Notes: generated by a model not told the origin, from the letters alone. DNA of 12,399 nt from Caldisericota bacterium (GCA_003648245.1 QMOO01000018.1:1-12399); one strand, 5' to 3'; positions 1-7,625 are shown, counted from the first letter of the stretch. Program-made: numbers and translations.

Positions 1-2
1 CT

Positions 3-272
3 AAAGTTACAGAATCAATACTTGTTCTTGATTCCACAGATGGAGAGAATCTGTACTCTCAGGTGGAAAATTTTAAAGAAGTTTCAAAGGTATCATCCCT
101 CTTTATCACAAAGCTTGATTCAACAATCAAACCCGGTGTAATCATTCCAATATATGTAAAGTACAAAATTCCAATAACATATCTATTTACAGGGGAGGAT
201 ATTAATGACTTTTCTCCCTTTGACCCAGTTGAATTTGTAAACTCAATTCTAAATCCCTACTTTTCATCTTAG
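3..272 (+). CDS. ftsY: FtsY-like SRP receptor GTPase, C-terminal fragment
   Basis: This is the 3' end of a gene that begins left of the window; the frame is open from base 3 and ends at a TAG at 270-272. FtsY is the GTPase at the membrane that docks the signal recognition particle and delivers nascent membrane proteins. Visible pieces match the end of the NG domain: a strand reading ILVLDSTDGEN (family: LVLDATTGQN), the G4 motif TKLD, and the tail TGEDINDFSPFDPVEFV, which matches the VGEKIDDLRPFDPEEFV type of FtsY closing region. The closing loop is off-consensus: DSTIKPG where FtsY usually has DGTAKGG, and the first Gly of the G5 loop is Phe. An FlhF-type relative is the main alternative, but the end motif favours FtsY. 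The stop overlaps the convergent transporter gene by 9 bp. Confidence 0.8.
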   Translation, partial: KVTESILVLDSTDGENLYSQVENFKEVSKVSSLFITKLDSTIKPGVIIPIYVKYKIPITYLFTGEDINDFSPFDPVEFVNSILNPYFSS

Positions 273-1178
273 GCTTATAAGGAATATTGAGAGAGTTGCA
301 AGTATAATTGCAAATATCTTAATCTTAGAGAGATACTCCTTAAATATCAGCCATCCTCCAACATTCAAGATGAAAATACTCATAGCACTGAATATGGGAA
401 AAGCCACAGAGGATTTTATTATTGAGAACGAGAGAATCATGAGGGAGTTTTGAAAGAGATTTGAAAGACCAACAAAGAAGCCTACCACTATCTCTGGCTT
501 CCTTACTTTAACTCTATTTTTGATAAGGATGGATATGCCAATTAGAGAAGCCACGAAGAATACCACAAGAAGGAATATGCTCCTGTACTCCACAATTCCA
601 TATTTTTGATAGAGTTTATTCAGAAACTGCGAGGTTCCACCTGTTATGTAGAAAAGGTAGAGGGAGGAATGGAGTTTCCTCTTGAGTTCCTTTATAGAGG
701 ATAGGGAGAAGAGTACTATGGAGAATACTGCAATGCCTATACCAAACCATTGCCACATGTTTGGAATCTCGAGCCACAAGACCATGGAAAGAGTCATAGG
801 GATAAGTACATTCAAAGATCTTACAGTCCCTGTGGTGGCAACCCCGTTTTCCTTAACACTTTTCTGGTAGAATATAAAAGCTACGAAGAAAAATATTCCT
901 GCAACGACTCCAACAACTATAGCCCAGATGATGCTGGACCCGGGAGAGAGAACTTTACCAGTTTTTAATGCGTTACTAAACTCCTTTAGAAAAATTCCGG
1001 GATTTATTTCTTTTGTCGGAAAAATTCCTTTCGATATGACGATTATTAAACTTATAAAGAATCCCGCAATGTAATTAATTGTTGCCACAACAAAACGATT
1101 AAGCCCCTTTGACTCACTATATTTAAACAAAAGGGCAACAGAGGCACTAAAAAAAGAGGCAAGAATTAAATAAACCAT
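264..1178 (-). CDS. EamA/DMT-superfamily membrane transporter
   Basis: A 304-residue, very hydrophobic protein with about 9-10 predicted membrane segments (roughly residues 2-18, 29-49, 80-105, 120-136, 141-159, 198-219, 231-250, 257-279 and 284-303). The two-half layout and the last segment, where a Lys-Glu-Tyr precedes the final helix, fit the drug/metabolite transporter (EamA-like) superfamily. These are inner-membrane permeases or exporters of small metabolites; the substrate cannot be read from sequence. The ATG lies 12 nt after the polX stop, and no good Shine-Dalgarno is visible in that gap. Translation is therefore probably coupled to polX in one transcript. The 3' end overlaps the convergent ftsY-like gene, so neither gene has room for its own intergenic terminator. 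Confidence 0.75.
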   Translation of the reverse strand: MVYLILASFFSASVALLFKYSESKGLNRFVVATINYIAGFFISLIIVISKGIFPTKEINPGIFLKEFSNALKTGKVLSPGSSIIWAIVVGVVAGIFFFVAFIFYQKSVKENGVATTGTVRSLNVLIPMTLSMVLWLEIPNMWQWFGIGIAVFSIVLFSLSSIKELKRKLHSSLYLFYITGGTSQFLNKLYQKYGIVEYRSIFLLVVFFVASLIGISILIKNRVKVRKPEIVVGFFVGLSNLFQNSLMILSFSIIKSSVAFPIFSAMSIFILNVGGWLIFKEYLSKIKIFAIILATLSIFLISLR

Positions 1179-1190
1179 GAAGAAATTATA

Positions 1191-2912
1191 CTACGACTTC
1201 TTCATTATTTTTTCAAATTTTTTCAAAGGTAGTGTATTTATAATGTCTTCCTTTGTAAGCCACCCCCTTCTTGCCACTCCAATTCCATATCTCATATCTC
1301 TTAAAGATACTGCTGCGTGGGCATCTGTTCCTATGGTAAACTTCAAACCGTACAGGCTTTTTGCATGCATTACATTCAAATCACTTAAATCAAGCCTTGA
1401 TGGTGTTGCATTTATTTCAAGAAACACACCTGTATTCTTTGCTTCTTTAAATATCTCCTCAATATCCACTTTATACTCTCCCCTCTCGCCAATTATCCTC
1501 CCGGTGGGGTGTGCAATTATTTTTACTTTCTTAATTCCCATTGCCCTTTTAATTCTATTGGTTATCTTCTCCATGCTCTGGTTAAATCCAGAGTGAATTC
1601 CTGCTATACAGAAGTCAAAAATGTCAAGCTCTTCCTCAGGAAAATCAACACTTCCATCTGATAGAATGTTTAATTCTACAGAGAAGAAGATTCTAAACTT
1701 ATCGCCAAACTTTTCGTTCAGTTTGTCTATCTCCTTCTTCTGTTTCTTAAATTTCTTAATGGACATTCCTGATGCCACACCAAGAGATTCTGCATGATCT
1801 GAGATTACAATGTATTCATAGCCCATCTTTATCGCTTCCTCTGCCATTTTTTCTATGGAATCCACCCCATCTGAGTATTCTGTGTGTACATGGGTGTCTC
1901 CTTTTATGTCTTTATAATCAATGAGTTTTGGCAATTCCCCCCTTATTGCCTCCTCAATCTCTCCTCTATCCTCCCTCATTTCAGGGGGTATCCAGGGAAG
2001 GCCAAGGAGAGAGTAAACATCCTCTTCCTTCTCTCCCCCCATTCTTTTCTCCCCTTTAAAAATCCCGTACTCATTTATCTTGAGTCCCTTCTTTATTGCA
2101 AGTTCTCGTAGTTTAACATTGTGCTGTTTTGAACCTGTAAAGTATTGAATGGCTGCCCCAAAAAATTCTGGTTCCACTACCCTAACATCAACCTGTATGT
2201 CTTCCTCTGTTATCACTGAGGTTTTTGTTTCTCCTCTCACCAGCACTTCTTTAACCACAGGAAGGTTTGAAAAAACCTCCATGACTTTCTCACTCTCTCT
2301 GCTTGTTACAAGTATGTCTATATCACCTATGGTTTCTTTCATTCTCCTTATGCTTCCGCAGATCTCAATTTTATCCACAGGTGCTTTCTTTTTGATTTCA
2401 TCTTTTATAAACTCAGCCAGAGGAAGAGCAAGACCAATAGATACTCTCTTTTCCTCTTTCTTCTTCATACCCTGAAGGGCTTTAAGGATGTTTTCTTCCT
2501 TCTTTGGTCCAAAGCCGGGAAGATCCCTTATTTTCCCTTTCTCTGCTGCTTCTTTTAGCTCCTCAACGGTCTTTATTCCAAGATGCTTGTATAAAGAGAG
2601 TGCTGCCTTTGGTCCAATTCCAGGAATCTTTTCAAGTTCCAGAAGTGATGGGGGCACCTTCTTTTTAAATTCCTCAAGTTTTTCAATGGTTCCTGTTTCA
2701 AGAAACTGTTTTATCTTCTTTGCAATTCCTGATCCAACACCCTTTATTTCTGTAAGTTTCCCCTCCTTTGCAAGTTCCTCTATGGGTATTGGAAGGTTTT
2801 CTATCCTCCTTGCTGCCTCAATGTAGGCGTTTATTTTAAATGGATTTTCTCCTGCAAGTTCTGCAAGGGATGCAAGTTCGTATAACTTATTTGCAACCTC
2901 TTTATTCCTCAT
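1191..2912 (-). CDS. polX: Family X DNA polymerase with PHP domain
   Basis: 573 residues, the usual length for bacterial PolX, a gap-filling repair polymerase with a fused PHP nuclease. The N-terminal part has three helix-hairpin-helix stretches (about 53-72, 94-112 and 128-146: GVGSG, IPGIGPK, LPGFGPK). The polymerase core shows the nucleotidyltransferase motif G186-S187 followed by D197 and D199 (GDIDI), the third Asp D242 and the YFTGS motif at 257-261. The PHP domain (about 335-573) keeps all nine expected metal ligands: H341, H343, D348, H373, E413, H440, H468, D530 and H532. Both the polymerase and the 3'-5' exonuclease/AP-endonuclease sites therefore look intact. The ATG at 2912 follows an AAGGG 14 nt upstream, which is distant. 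A TATAAT at 2919-2924 sits so close that a nearly leaderless mRNA is possible. It lies 67 nt after livF with no clear terminator between them. Confidence 0.95.
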   Translation of the reverse strand: MRNKEVANKLYELASLAELAGENPFKINAYIEAARRIENLPIPIEELAKEGKLTEIKGVGSGIAKKIKQFLETGTIEKLEEFKKKVPPSLLELEKIPGIGPKAALSLYKHLGIKTVEELKEAAEKGKIRDLPGFGPKKEENILKALQGMKKKEEKRVSIGLALPLAEFIKDEIKKKAPVDKIEICGSIRRMKETIGDIDILVTSRESEKVMEVFSNLPVVKEVLVRGETKTSVITEEDIQVDVRVVEPEFFGAAIQYFTGSKQHNVKLRELAIKKGLKINEYGIFKGEKRMGGEKEEDVYSLLGLPWIPPEMREDRGEIEEAIRGELPKLIDYKDIKGDTHVHTEYSDGVDSIEKMAEEAIKMGYEYIVISDHAESLGVASGMSIKKFKKQKKEIDKLNEKFGDKFRIFFSVELNILSDGSVDFPEEELDIFDFCIAGIHSGFNQSMEKITNRIKRAMGIKKVKIIAHPTGRIIGERGEYKVDIEEIFKEAKNTGVFLEINATPSRLDLSDLNVMHAKSLYGLKFTIGTDAHAAVSLRDMRYGIGVARRGWLTKEDIINTLPLKKFEKIMKKS

Positions 2913-2918
2913 AATTTA

Positions 2919-2924
2919 ATTATA
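2919..2924 (-). promoter_or_regulatory. Possible -10 box for polX
   Basis: The minus strand carries a perfect TATAAT here, ending 6 bases before the polX ATG, so a transcript from it would be leaderless or nearly so. No recognisable -35 hexamer lies 16-18 bp upstream, where the sequence is AT-rich. This is weak evidence in AT-rich DNA; polX may instead be read through from the liv operon. Confidence 0.25.
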
Positions 2925-2979
2925 ATCCCTTACCCCTATTTTTATATTTTAAATAACAAAAGAATCTATTTTTAAGAAT

Positions 2980-3699
2980 TTATAAACCAAGATAGGCTTT
3001 CCTTACATAATCGTTTTTAAGCAATTCTTTACCTACTCCGGTAAGTGTAATTTTACCTGTTTCTATAACATATGCTCTATCAGCTATCTCAAGACTTTTA
3101 TAAGCATTCTGCTCTACAAGCAGTATTGTAACTCCAGAGTCCTTGATATCTATAATTGTTTTGAATAGTTCAGATACCAGTTTGGGAGCGAGTCCCAAGG
3201 ATGGCTCATCAAGCATCAAAAGCCGAGGTGCGGACATTAGTCCACGAGCGATAGCTAACATTTGTTGTTCCCCTCCGCTTAAATTTCCAGCAATCTGTTT
3301 TTTTCTTTCTTCCAATACCGGAAAGAGAGAGAAAACTTTTCTAAGTAACTCGGTGGTTTTTTTAGACGCTTCAGGAATATACATAGAGCCTAAAAGGAGA
3401 TTGTCCAATACAGTCATTTCTGAGAAAAGCTCTCTTCCCTCGGGAACCAATGACAATCCTCTCTTTGCTATGAGATGAGGTGGGAGATCCTGGATTTCCT
3501 CACCATTAAATTTTATCTTACCTTTTTTAGGATGCATAATTCCTGAAATTGTTTTTAATGTGGTAGTCTTGCCAGCCCCATTTGAACCCACGAGGGCAAC
3601 TATTTCTCCTTCTCCAACACTGAAAGATAGATCCCACAGAACTTGAACATCCTCATAGAATACATTTATATTTTCAACATCTAGAATAGTCTTTCTCAT
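2980..3699 (-). CDS. livF: Liv-type ABC importer ATPase LivF
   Basis: 239 residues, normal LivF length. It is one of two cytoplasmic ATPases powering a branched-chain-amino-acid-type (HAAT) importer. Walker A GSNGAGKT is at 38-45, the family motif VPEGRELF at 85-92, the ABC signature LSGGEQQ at 140-146, and Walker B LLMLDEP at 160-166. LVEQN at 194-198 replaces the usual H-loop histidine with Gln, as is normal for LivF. The ATG overlaps the livG stop by 4 bp (ATGA), so the two are translationally coupled. A GAGGAG site lies 8 nt upstream of the start inside livG. It is the last gene of the liv set, and no convincing hairpin-plus-U-tract terminator follows its TAA. Confidence 0.95.
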   Translation of the reverse strand: MRKTILDVENINVFYEDVQVLWDLSFSVGEGEIVALVGSNGAGKTTTLKTISGIMHPKKGKIKFNGEEIQDLPPHLIAKRGLSLVPEGRELFSEMTVLDNLLLGSMYIPEASKKTTELLRKVFSLFPVLEERKKQIAGNLSGGEQQMLAIARGLMSAPRLLMLDEPSLGLAPKLVSELFKTIIDIKDSGVTILLVEQNAYKSLEIADRAYVIETGKITLTGVGKELLKNDYVRKAYLGL

Positions 3700-4448
3700 A
3701 CCGTTTTCTCCTCTCCCAGATAGGCCTCTATCACTTTTTGATTATTTACTACTTCTTCAGGCTTGCCCTCAGCTATTTTAATACCGTGATCTAAAACGAT
3801 GATTCTATCAGATATATTCATTATTGCTTTCATAACATGCTCAACAACAAGAATTGTAATTCCTAAATCTCTTATTTTTTTAATTAAATTGCAAGCTTCC
3901 ATTACTTCCGATGGATTTAAACCTGCCATTACTTCATCCAGCAGGAGAAGTTCTGGTTGAGTAGCCAACGCCCTGGCTAATTCCAATTTTTTCCTGTCAG
4001 GTACTGTTAAGTTTGAAGCCAGCTCTTCCATTTTCCTATCTAAACTAACTAATTCGCATATTTCCTTTGCAGTTTTTGAGAGATTTTTTCTATTTCCTGC
4101 AGATTTTTTGCTGAAGAGAAGAGCAACATATACATTTTCGAAGACGGTCATTTCTCTCAGCGGTTTAGTTAACTGAAAAGTTCTTCCTATACCTAAATTA
4201 CAGCGGATATACGCAGGAAGTTTTACGATACTCTTCCCCTTAAAAATGATATCTCCAGAGTCTGGAAAAGGCGAGGATCCATCAGGCGGTCTTATTCCAG
4301 TTATCATATCAAATACTGTGGATTTACCTGCTCCATTTGGACCTATTAAACCAACAATTTCTCCCTCTTTTATATTGAAGGAGACCTTATTCACCGCTAC
4401 CAAGCCTTTGAATGTTTTAGTAATATTTTTTACCTCAAGTAACTCCAT
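3696..4448 (-). CDS. livG: Liv-type ABC importer ATPase LivG
   Basis: 250 residues, the second ATPase of the importer. Walker A GPNGAGKST is at 36-44, with the Q-loop Gln at Q92 (GRTFQ). Walker B LLLLDE is at 167-172, followed by MAGLNP, and the H-loop His is H204 (VVEH). The canonical LSGGQ signature is absent: at the same place (about 147-160) the protein reads LTVPDRKKLELARA. From memory of the family, a similar LTxPDRKRLE sequence occurs in one branch of LivG-like ATPases, so this is probably a subfamily trait, not damage. A short Pro/Ser-rich insert (about 54-63) follows the Walker A region. The start lies 3 nt after the livM stop with AGAGGAG about 8 nt upstream, and the stop overlaps livF. 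Confidence 0.93.
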   Translation of the reverse strand: MELLEVKNITKTFKGLVAVNKVSFNIKEGEIVGLIGPNGAGKSTVFDMITGIRPPDGSSPFPDSGDIIFKGKSIVKLPAYIRCNLGIGRTFQLTKPLREMTVFENVYVALLFSKKSAGNRKNLSKTAKEICELVSLDRKMEELASNLTVPDRKKLELARALATQPELLLLDEVMAGLNPSEVMEACNLIKKIRDLGITILVVEHVMKAIMNISDRIIVLDHGIKIAEGKPEEVVNNQKVIEAYLGEEKTV

Positions 4449-4451
4449 TTT

Positions 4452-5414
4452 TTAACTCCTCTTTATAATTGATTTAAAAGGATTTCTAAAACCTTTTCTA
4501 CCTTTAGTAAGTAAACCTATTACTCCGTTTGGCATAAACAGAACTGCAAGAATGAGTATTATTCCATATCCTATCATATGTCCGTAACGAATCTTGAGTC
4601 TTAAATATTCTTCAAGTATCTTTAGAGAAGCAGCTCCTATAAAAGCTCCTTCAACTGAATAGATACCTCCAAAAATTGCCATCGCAAGTATCGCCACAGA
4701 GATATGCAATCCAAAGACTTCATCTGGCACAATAAATGTGACATAATGCATAAAATACGCACCAATTACCCCTGTTATAAATGCGCTTATTAAGAAAGCC
4801 ACAATTTTATACTTTGTTGGATTTATTCCTATTGAGTTTGCCACTCTCTCATCATGACGTATAACTGTAGAGGCAAATCCTATTTTTGAGTTACTCACGA
4901 AGTAAGCGATTATAAGTGTAAGGAATGCAAGGAATAAACTCAAATAGTAGTTTGGAAGGATCTTATTATCAAATAAAGGTGGAACTGCTATGCCAGTTGC
5001 ACCTCCAAGGATTTTTCTCTCCATATTTGATATAACAAGTAATGTTTCAGCAAAACTAAGAGTGGCAATTGAAAAGTATATCCCCTTTAATCTTAAGGTT
5101 ATAGCTCCTAAACCTAAGGCGAAGATACTTGATACGGCGCCTGCGAGTACGAACTCGACAAAGGGTGAAGAACCAAAGTATTTACAGAATATTGCTGCAG
5201 TATAAGCCCCTATACCAAAAAAGGCAGCCTGTCCAATTGATACTTGTCCTGTTTTTGCAAGAATTCCTATAGCAATAGTTAGAGCTATATATATAAAAAC
5301 ACTTGTGGCAAGATGAATATAATACGAGCCTATAAACAATGGTATGCTTGCACTTATCCCAAATATGATTATCCAAGATAGTATTATTTTTTTAATATTG
5401 TTTCTTTCCATCAT
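4452..5414 (-). CDS. livM: Liv-type ABC importer permease LivM
   Basis: 320 residues from the chosen start. It is one of two inner-membrane permeases of the importer, with about 8-10 hydrophobic segments. Family motifs are visible: GQVSIGQAAFFGIGAYTAA near residues 60-78, RLKGIYFSIATLSFAE in the middle, and the GGATG loop after it. The ORF is open up to 5495, but that would bury 84 bases inside livH with a Cys/Trp-rich, non-family N-terminus. ATG at 5414 gives the ATGA overlap with the livH stop that is typical of this operon type and has GAGGG about 5 nt upstream. A second ATG directly follows at 5411 and could be used instead. Confidence in function is high; the start is probable. Confidence 0.93.
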   Translation of the reverse strand: MMERNNIKKIILSWIIIFGISASIPLFIGSYYIHLATSVFIYIALTIAIGILAKTGQVSIGQAAFFGIGAYTAAIFCKYFGSSPFVEFVLAGAVSSIFALGLGAITLRLKGIYFSIATLSFAETLLVISNMERKILGGATGIAVPPLFDNKILPNYYLSLFLAFLTLIIAYFVSNSKIGFASTVIRHDERVANSIGINPTKYKIVAFLISAFITGVIGAYFMHYVTFIVPDEVFGLHISVAILAMAIFGGIYSVEGAFIGAASLKILEEYLRLKIRYGHMIGYGIILILAVLFMPNGVIGLLTKGRKGFRNPFKSIIKRS

Positions 5415-6277
5415 TCTGCCCTCATTCCTTTTAATCCACTGGGTCTTACAGCAAGAACAATTAAAATAATTAGAAAGGATACCCCTTCTGCCCATCCGGG
5501 ACCCTGGGGAACATACACACTTATATACGATTCAGATAAACCCAATATTAAGCTGGCTATTAATGTCATATTAATATTTCCCAATCCCGCAAGAGTCAGA
5601 ATAGCAAAAGCACGCAGACCCAGCCTTGCTCCCACGTATGGAGATGTGTACATTACTGTACTTATTAATCCCCCAGCTATTCCAGCTAAAGCAGCAGATA
5701 TACCAAATGCTATTGTGTAAAAGAGAGGAACATTAATTCCTACAAGATAAGATGCTGTTCTATTCTGACTAACAGCATTCAGGGTCTTGCCTATTTTGGT
5801 TTTTGAAAGGATGAAGTTCAGAATTAAAGCTATTGCTACACCAATTATAAAGACAATCAATCTGTCTTTGCCAAATTGTATATTTCCTATTTTTACACTT
5901 ACCGTTTCTCTGGAGAGAGCTAAAGGATTAGCTGTCCATAATATTAATGCTATGTTCTGAAATAGGACCGAAAAACCAAAAGTTAAAAGTACTTGGTCAA
6001 TTGAGGGAGCATCAAGTATCTTCTCAATTGCGAGTTTATGCATTAAAACACCAATAAGAAAAACTATTCCGGCATCAAGTATTAAAGAGATATAGGGATT
6101 AACTCCAAACAGAATGAACATCCAGTAAGTTATATAGGCACCTATCATTACAAGCTCACCATGAGCGAAGTTTATAATCCTCATTATTCCAAAGACGAGA
6201 GCAAGTCCCAATGTTACAACAATATATACCCCAGAAGTTAGTATTCCATTAAAGGTTGTTTGCAAGAAATTTGTCAT
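5411..6277 (-). CDS. livH: Liv-type ABC importer permease LivH
   Basis: 288 residues, standard for LivH, with about 8 membrane segments. The N-terminus carries the family hallmark GIMRIINFAHGELVMIGAY (about 30-48). The cytoplasmic loop that contacts the ATPase is recognisable around QNRTASYLVGINVPL. The ATG at 6277 has AGGG only 4 nt upstream. A much stronger AAAGGAGG sits 31 nt upstream, on the far side of a GC-rich hairpin (see separate entries). The gene follows livJ by 50 nt, the longest gap inside the liv set. That fits the need for more binding protein than permease. Confidence 0.94.
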   Translation of the reverse strand: MTNFLQTTFNGILTSGVYIVVTLGLALVFGIMRIINFAHGELVMIGAYITYWMFILFGVNPYISLILDAGIVFLIGVLMHKLAIEKILDAPSIDQVLLTFGFSVLFQNIALILWTANPLALSRETVSVKIGNIQFGKDRLIVFIIGVAIALILNFILSKTKIGKTLNAVSQNRTASYLVGINVPLFYTIAFGISAALAGIAGGLISTVMYTSPYVGARLGLRAFAILTLAGLGNINMTLIASLILGLSESYISVYVPQGPGWAEGVSFLIILIVLAVRPSGLKGMRAE

Positions 6278-6287
6278 ATTACCCTAT

Positions 6288-6307
6288 TGAGGGGGTTTCC
6301 CCCCTCA
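6288..6307 (-). promoter_or_regulatory. Stable GAAA-tetraloop hairpin between livJ and livH
   Basis: On the transcribed strand an 8-bp perfect stem, TGAGGGGG/CCCCCTCA, closes a GAAA (GNRA) tetraloop. It lies between the livJ stop and the livH start. No U-tract follows, so it is not a classical terminator. It could protect the 3' end of a livJ mRNA, damp transcription, or bring the AAAGGAGG at 6309-6316 near the livH ATG: 31 nt of linear distance becomes 11 nt once the 20-nt hairpin is folded. Confidence 0.75.
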
Positions 6308-6308
6308 T

Positions 6309-6316
6309 CCTCCTTT
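6309..6316 (-). promoter_or_regulatory. Strong Shine-Dalgarno upstream of livH hairpin
   Basis: AAAGGAGG on the minus strand is a near-perfect match to the 16S 3' tail complement. It is placed 31 nt before the livH ATG and directly abuts an ATG (6306-6308) that opens a 9-codon frame ending one base before livH. It may serve livH through the folded hairpin, act as a standby site, or drive the tiny leader frame. The zero spacing to the leader ATG argues against the last. Confidence 0.5.
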
Positions 6317-6327
6317 CTTATGATTTA

Positions 6328-7572
6328 CTAATCCCTTTCCTTCCAGCTTGGCACTGGATAAATAACCTTACCTTCAGCTACCTCTGGTGGAAATACAACT
6401 ACAGGTTTAAGGTTTTGCCACTGTACCATAACAAGATTAGTAAAGGCTTGATGGAGTCCACCCTCATCACTGGGTTCAAATTTTAATCTTCCAAAAGGTG
6501 TCATCATATCAATATTTTCTAAAGCCTCTATAACCTTATCCTTATCTGTAGTGCCAGCTTTGTTTATAGCTTCAGCTACAACCATAAGATTTGTATAACC
6601 AAGAGGAACCCAATATTCTATATCTTTTTTCTCAGGATACATTTCATGGAGTCTGTCTAACCACTCCTTTAATCCTTCGATATTCAAAGTGGAAGCCCAT
6701 GGGTTGACTCCTACAATGTAATCGCCGGCTTTTCCTAATGAATCTTTATATCCAGGAAATAGTGGAGCAACAATGGTGAAGAGTTTTGGAGAGAAATCAA
6801 CTTCCTTTGCTTGCTTTATCTGAATTATGTAATCGCCTGCATAGCTTACACTATAGAAAATATCAGGATTTTTAGCCTTTACCTTGGTTAGAAGTGAGGT
6901 AAAGTCAGAGGAACCACTCTTATGTGGTTCATCAAAGATTATTTCAAATCCAGCCTCTTCAGCATATTTTCTGAAGTAATCAGCACTTGTTGTTCCGTAG
7001 ATACCATCCTCATACGTTAAGGCAATTGTTTTTGGTTTTGGTGTCAATGATTTAAAGAATTCAACAACGGTACTTTGACGATGGTAGTCCCAAGGGTGTA
7101 AATGGAAGAACCATTTTTTAGGTCCGAATTCATGCTCTACTTTTACAGATGAAGCTCCCATCCATACCACTATAGGTTCGTATGATGAAATTGCATTCAT
7201 TTCAGCAAATGTTATTGTGCTGGAGTAACCACCAATAAGTGCTACCACCTTATCCTGGGTTATTAGTTTAGTGCAGGCGGCTATACCTGTTTCTGATTTG
7301 CACTGATCATCTTCAATTATTAATTTTAAAGGTCTTCCTAAGATTCCACCTTTTTCATTTATTTCCTTCTCCGCCATTAAGAGTCCAATTCTCTGTTCTT
7401 GCCCTGCTTCTGCAAAAGGTCCTCCGCTTAGAGGAATTACAGCTCCAATCTTGATGGGTTCTTTTGTTCCCTCTTCTGGAGGTTTCTCTTCCTTTGGTGC
7501 ACAACCCCACACCACCAAAGCACTCATTAAACTCACAGCCAAAATCAAAATAAGAATTCTCTTGAATTTCAT
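6328..7572 (-). CDS. livJ: Liv-type ABC importer solute-binding lipoprotein
   Basis: 414 residues from the chosen ATG. It is the extracytoplasmic binding protein (Peripla_BP_6 / Leu-Ile-Val-binding type) that captures the substrate for LivHMGF. A basic start (MKFKR), a hydrophobic stretch and the lipobox-like VWGC (Cys about 24 residues in) predict a lipoprotein anchored in the membrane. An acidic, Pro-rich linker follows. The mature part opens with the family signature IKIGAVIPLSGGPFAEAGQ, then GGILGRPLKLIIEDDQC and LITQDKVVALIGGYSS. The frame extends 9 bases further to a GTG at 7581, but that GTG overlaps the Shine-Dalgarno, so the ATG at 7572 is preferred. The ligand cannot be deduced; the fold binds amino acids, amides, aromatic acids and other carboxylates. 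Its position directly after the HMG-CoA reductase gene suggests an acid linked to HMG-CoA or mevalonate. Confidence 0.92.
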   Translation of the reverse strand: MKFKRILILILAVSLMSALVVWGCAPKEEKPPEEGTKEPIKIGAVIPLSGGPFAEAGQEQRIGLLMAEKEINEKGGILGRPLKLIIEDDQCKSETGIAACTKLITQDKVVALIGGYSSTITFAEMNAISSYEPIVVWMGASSVKVEHEFGPKKWFFHLHPWDYHRQSTVVEFFKSLTPKPKTIALTYEDGIYGTTSADYFRKYAEEAGFEIIFDEPHKSGSSDFTSLLTKVKAKNPDIFYSVSYAGDYIIQIKQAKEVDFSPKLFTIVAPLFPGYKDSLGKAGDYIVGVNPWASTLNIEGLKEWLDRLHEMYPEKKDIEYWVPLGYTNLMVVAEAINKAGTTDKDKVIEALENIDMMTPFGRLKFEPSDEGGLHQAFTNLVMVQWQNLKPVVVFPPEVAEGKVIYPVPSWKERD

Positions 7573-7579
7573 GCACTCC

Positions 7580-7589
7580 ACCTCCTTTT
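7580..7589 (-). promoter_or_regulatory. Strong ribosome binding site of livJ
   Basis: AAAAGGAGGT on the minus strand lies 7 nt before the ATG at 7572, the ideal spacing. It fixes the livJ start and predicts high translation of the binding protein. The competing in-frame GTG at 7581-7579 falls inside this site. Confidence 0.85.
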
Positions 7590-7625
7590 AAATAAATTTA
7601 TTTTTGGAACAAATTTTAATTTGTT
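7590..7625 (-). repeat. Two AT-rich dyads between HMGR and livJ genes
   Basis: Two adjacent inverted repeats lie here: AACAAATT-TT-AATTTGTT at 7608-7625 (8-bp arms) and the perfect 14-bp palindrome AAATAAATTTATTT at 7590-7603. Both sit in the 65-bp gap between the reductase stop and the livJ start. They could be protein-binding sites or weak RNA hairpins that set livJ expression apart from the enzyme genes. AT-rich DNA makes chance palindromes common, so the first, longer repeat is the more credible. Confidence 0.4.

Noticed and set aside
296..313. TTGCAA repeated twice with 6-bp spacing
   Set aside because: It lies inside the transporter coding sequence, is short, and hexamer palindromes are expected by chance here.
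1177..1596. 139-codon plus-strand frame
   Set aside because: It is a shadow of the PHP domain of polX, whose nine metal ligands prove the minus-strand frame is the real one.
2149..2826. Two plus-strand frames of about 110 codons
   Set aside because: Ser/Phe-rich shadows opposite the Lys/Glu-rich HhH and polymerase domains of polX.
5415..5495. N-terminal extension of LivM to an ATG at 5495
   Set aside because: It lies wholly inside livH in another frame, has no family-like sequence, and the ATG at 5414 gives the usual ATGA overlap with a good ribosome binding site.
6288..6307. Rho-independent terminator after livJ
   Set aside because: The stem is strong but no U-tract follows, and livH continues in the same operon with normal packing.
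7573..7581. GTG start of LivJ three codons upstream
   Set aside because: The GTG is part of the Shine-Dalgarno itself; the ATG at 7572 has ideal spacing and starts the signal peptide directly.
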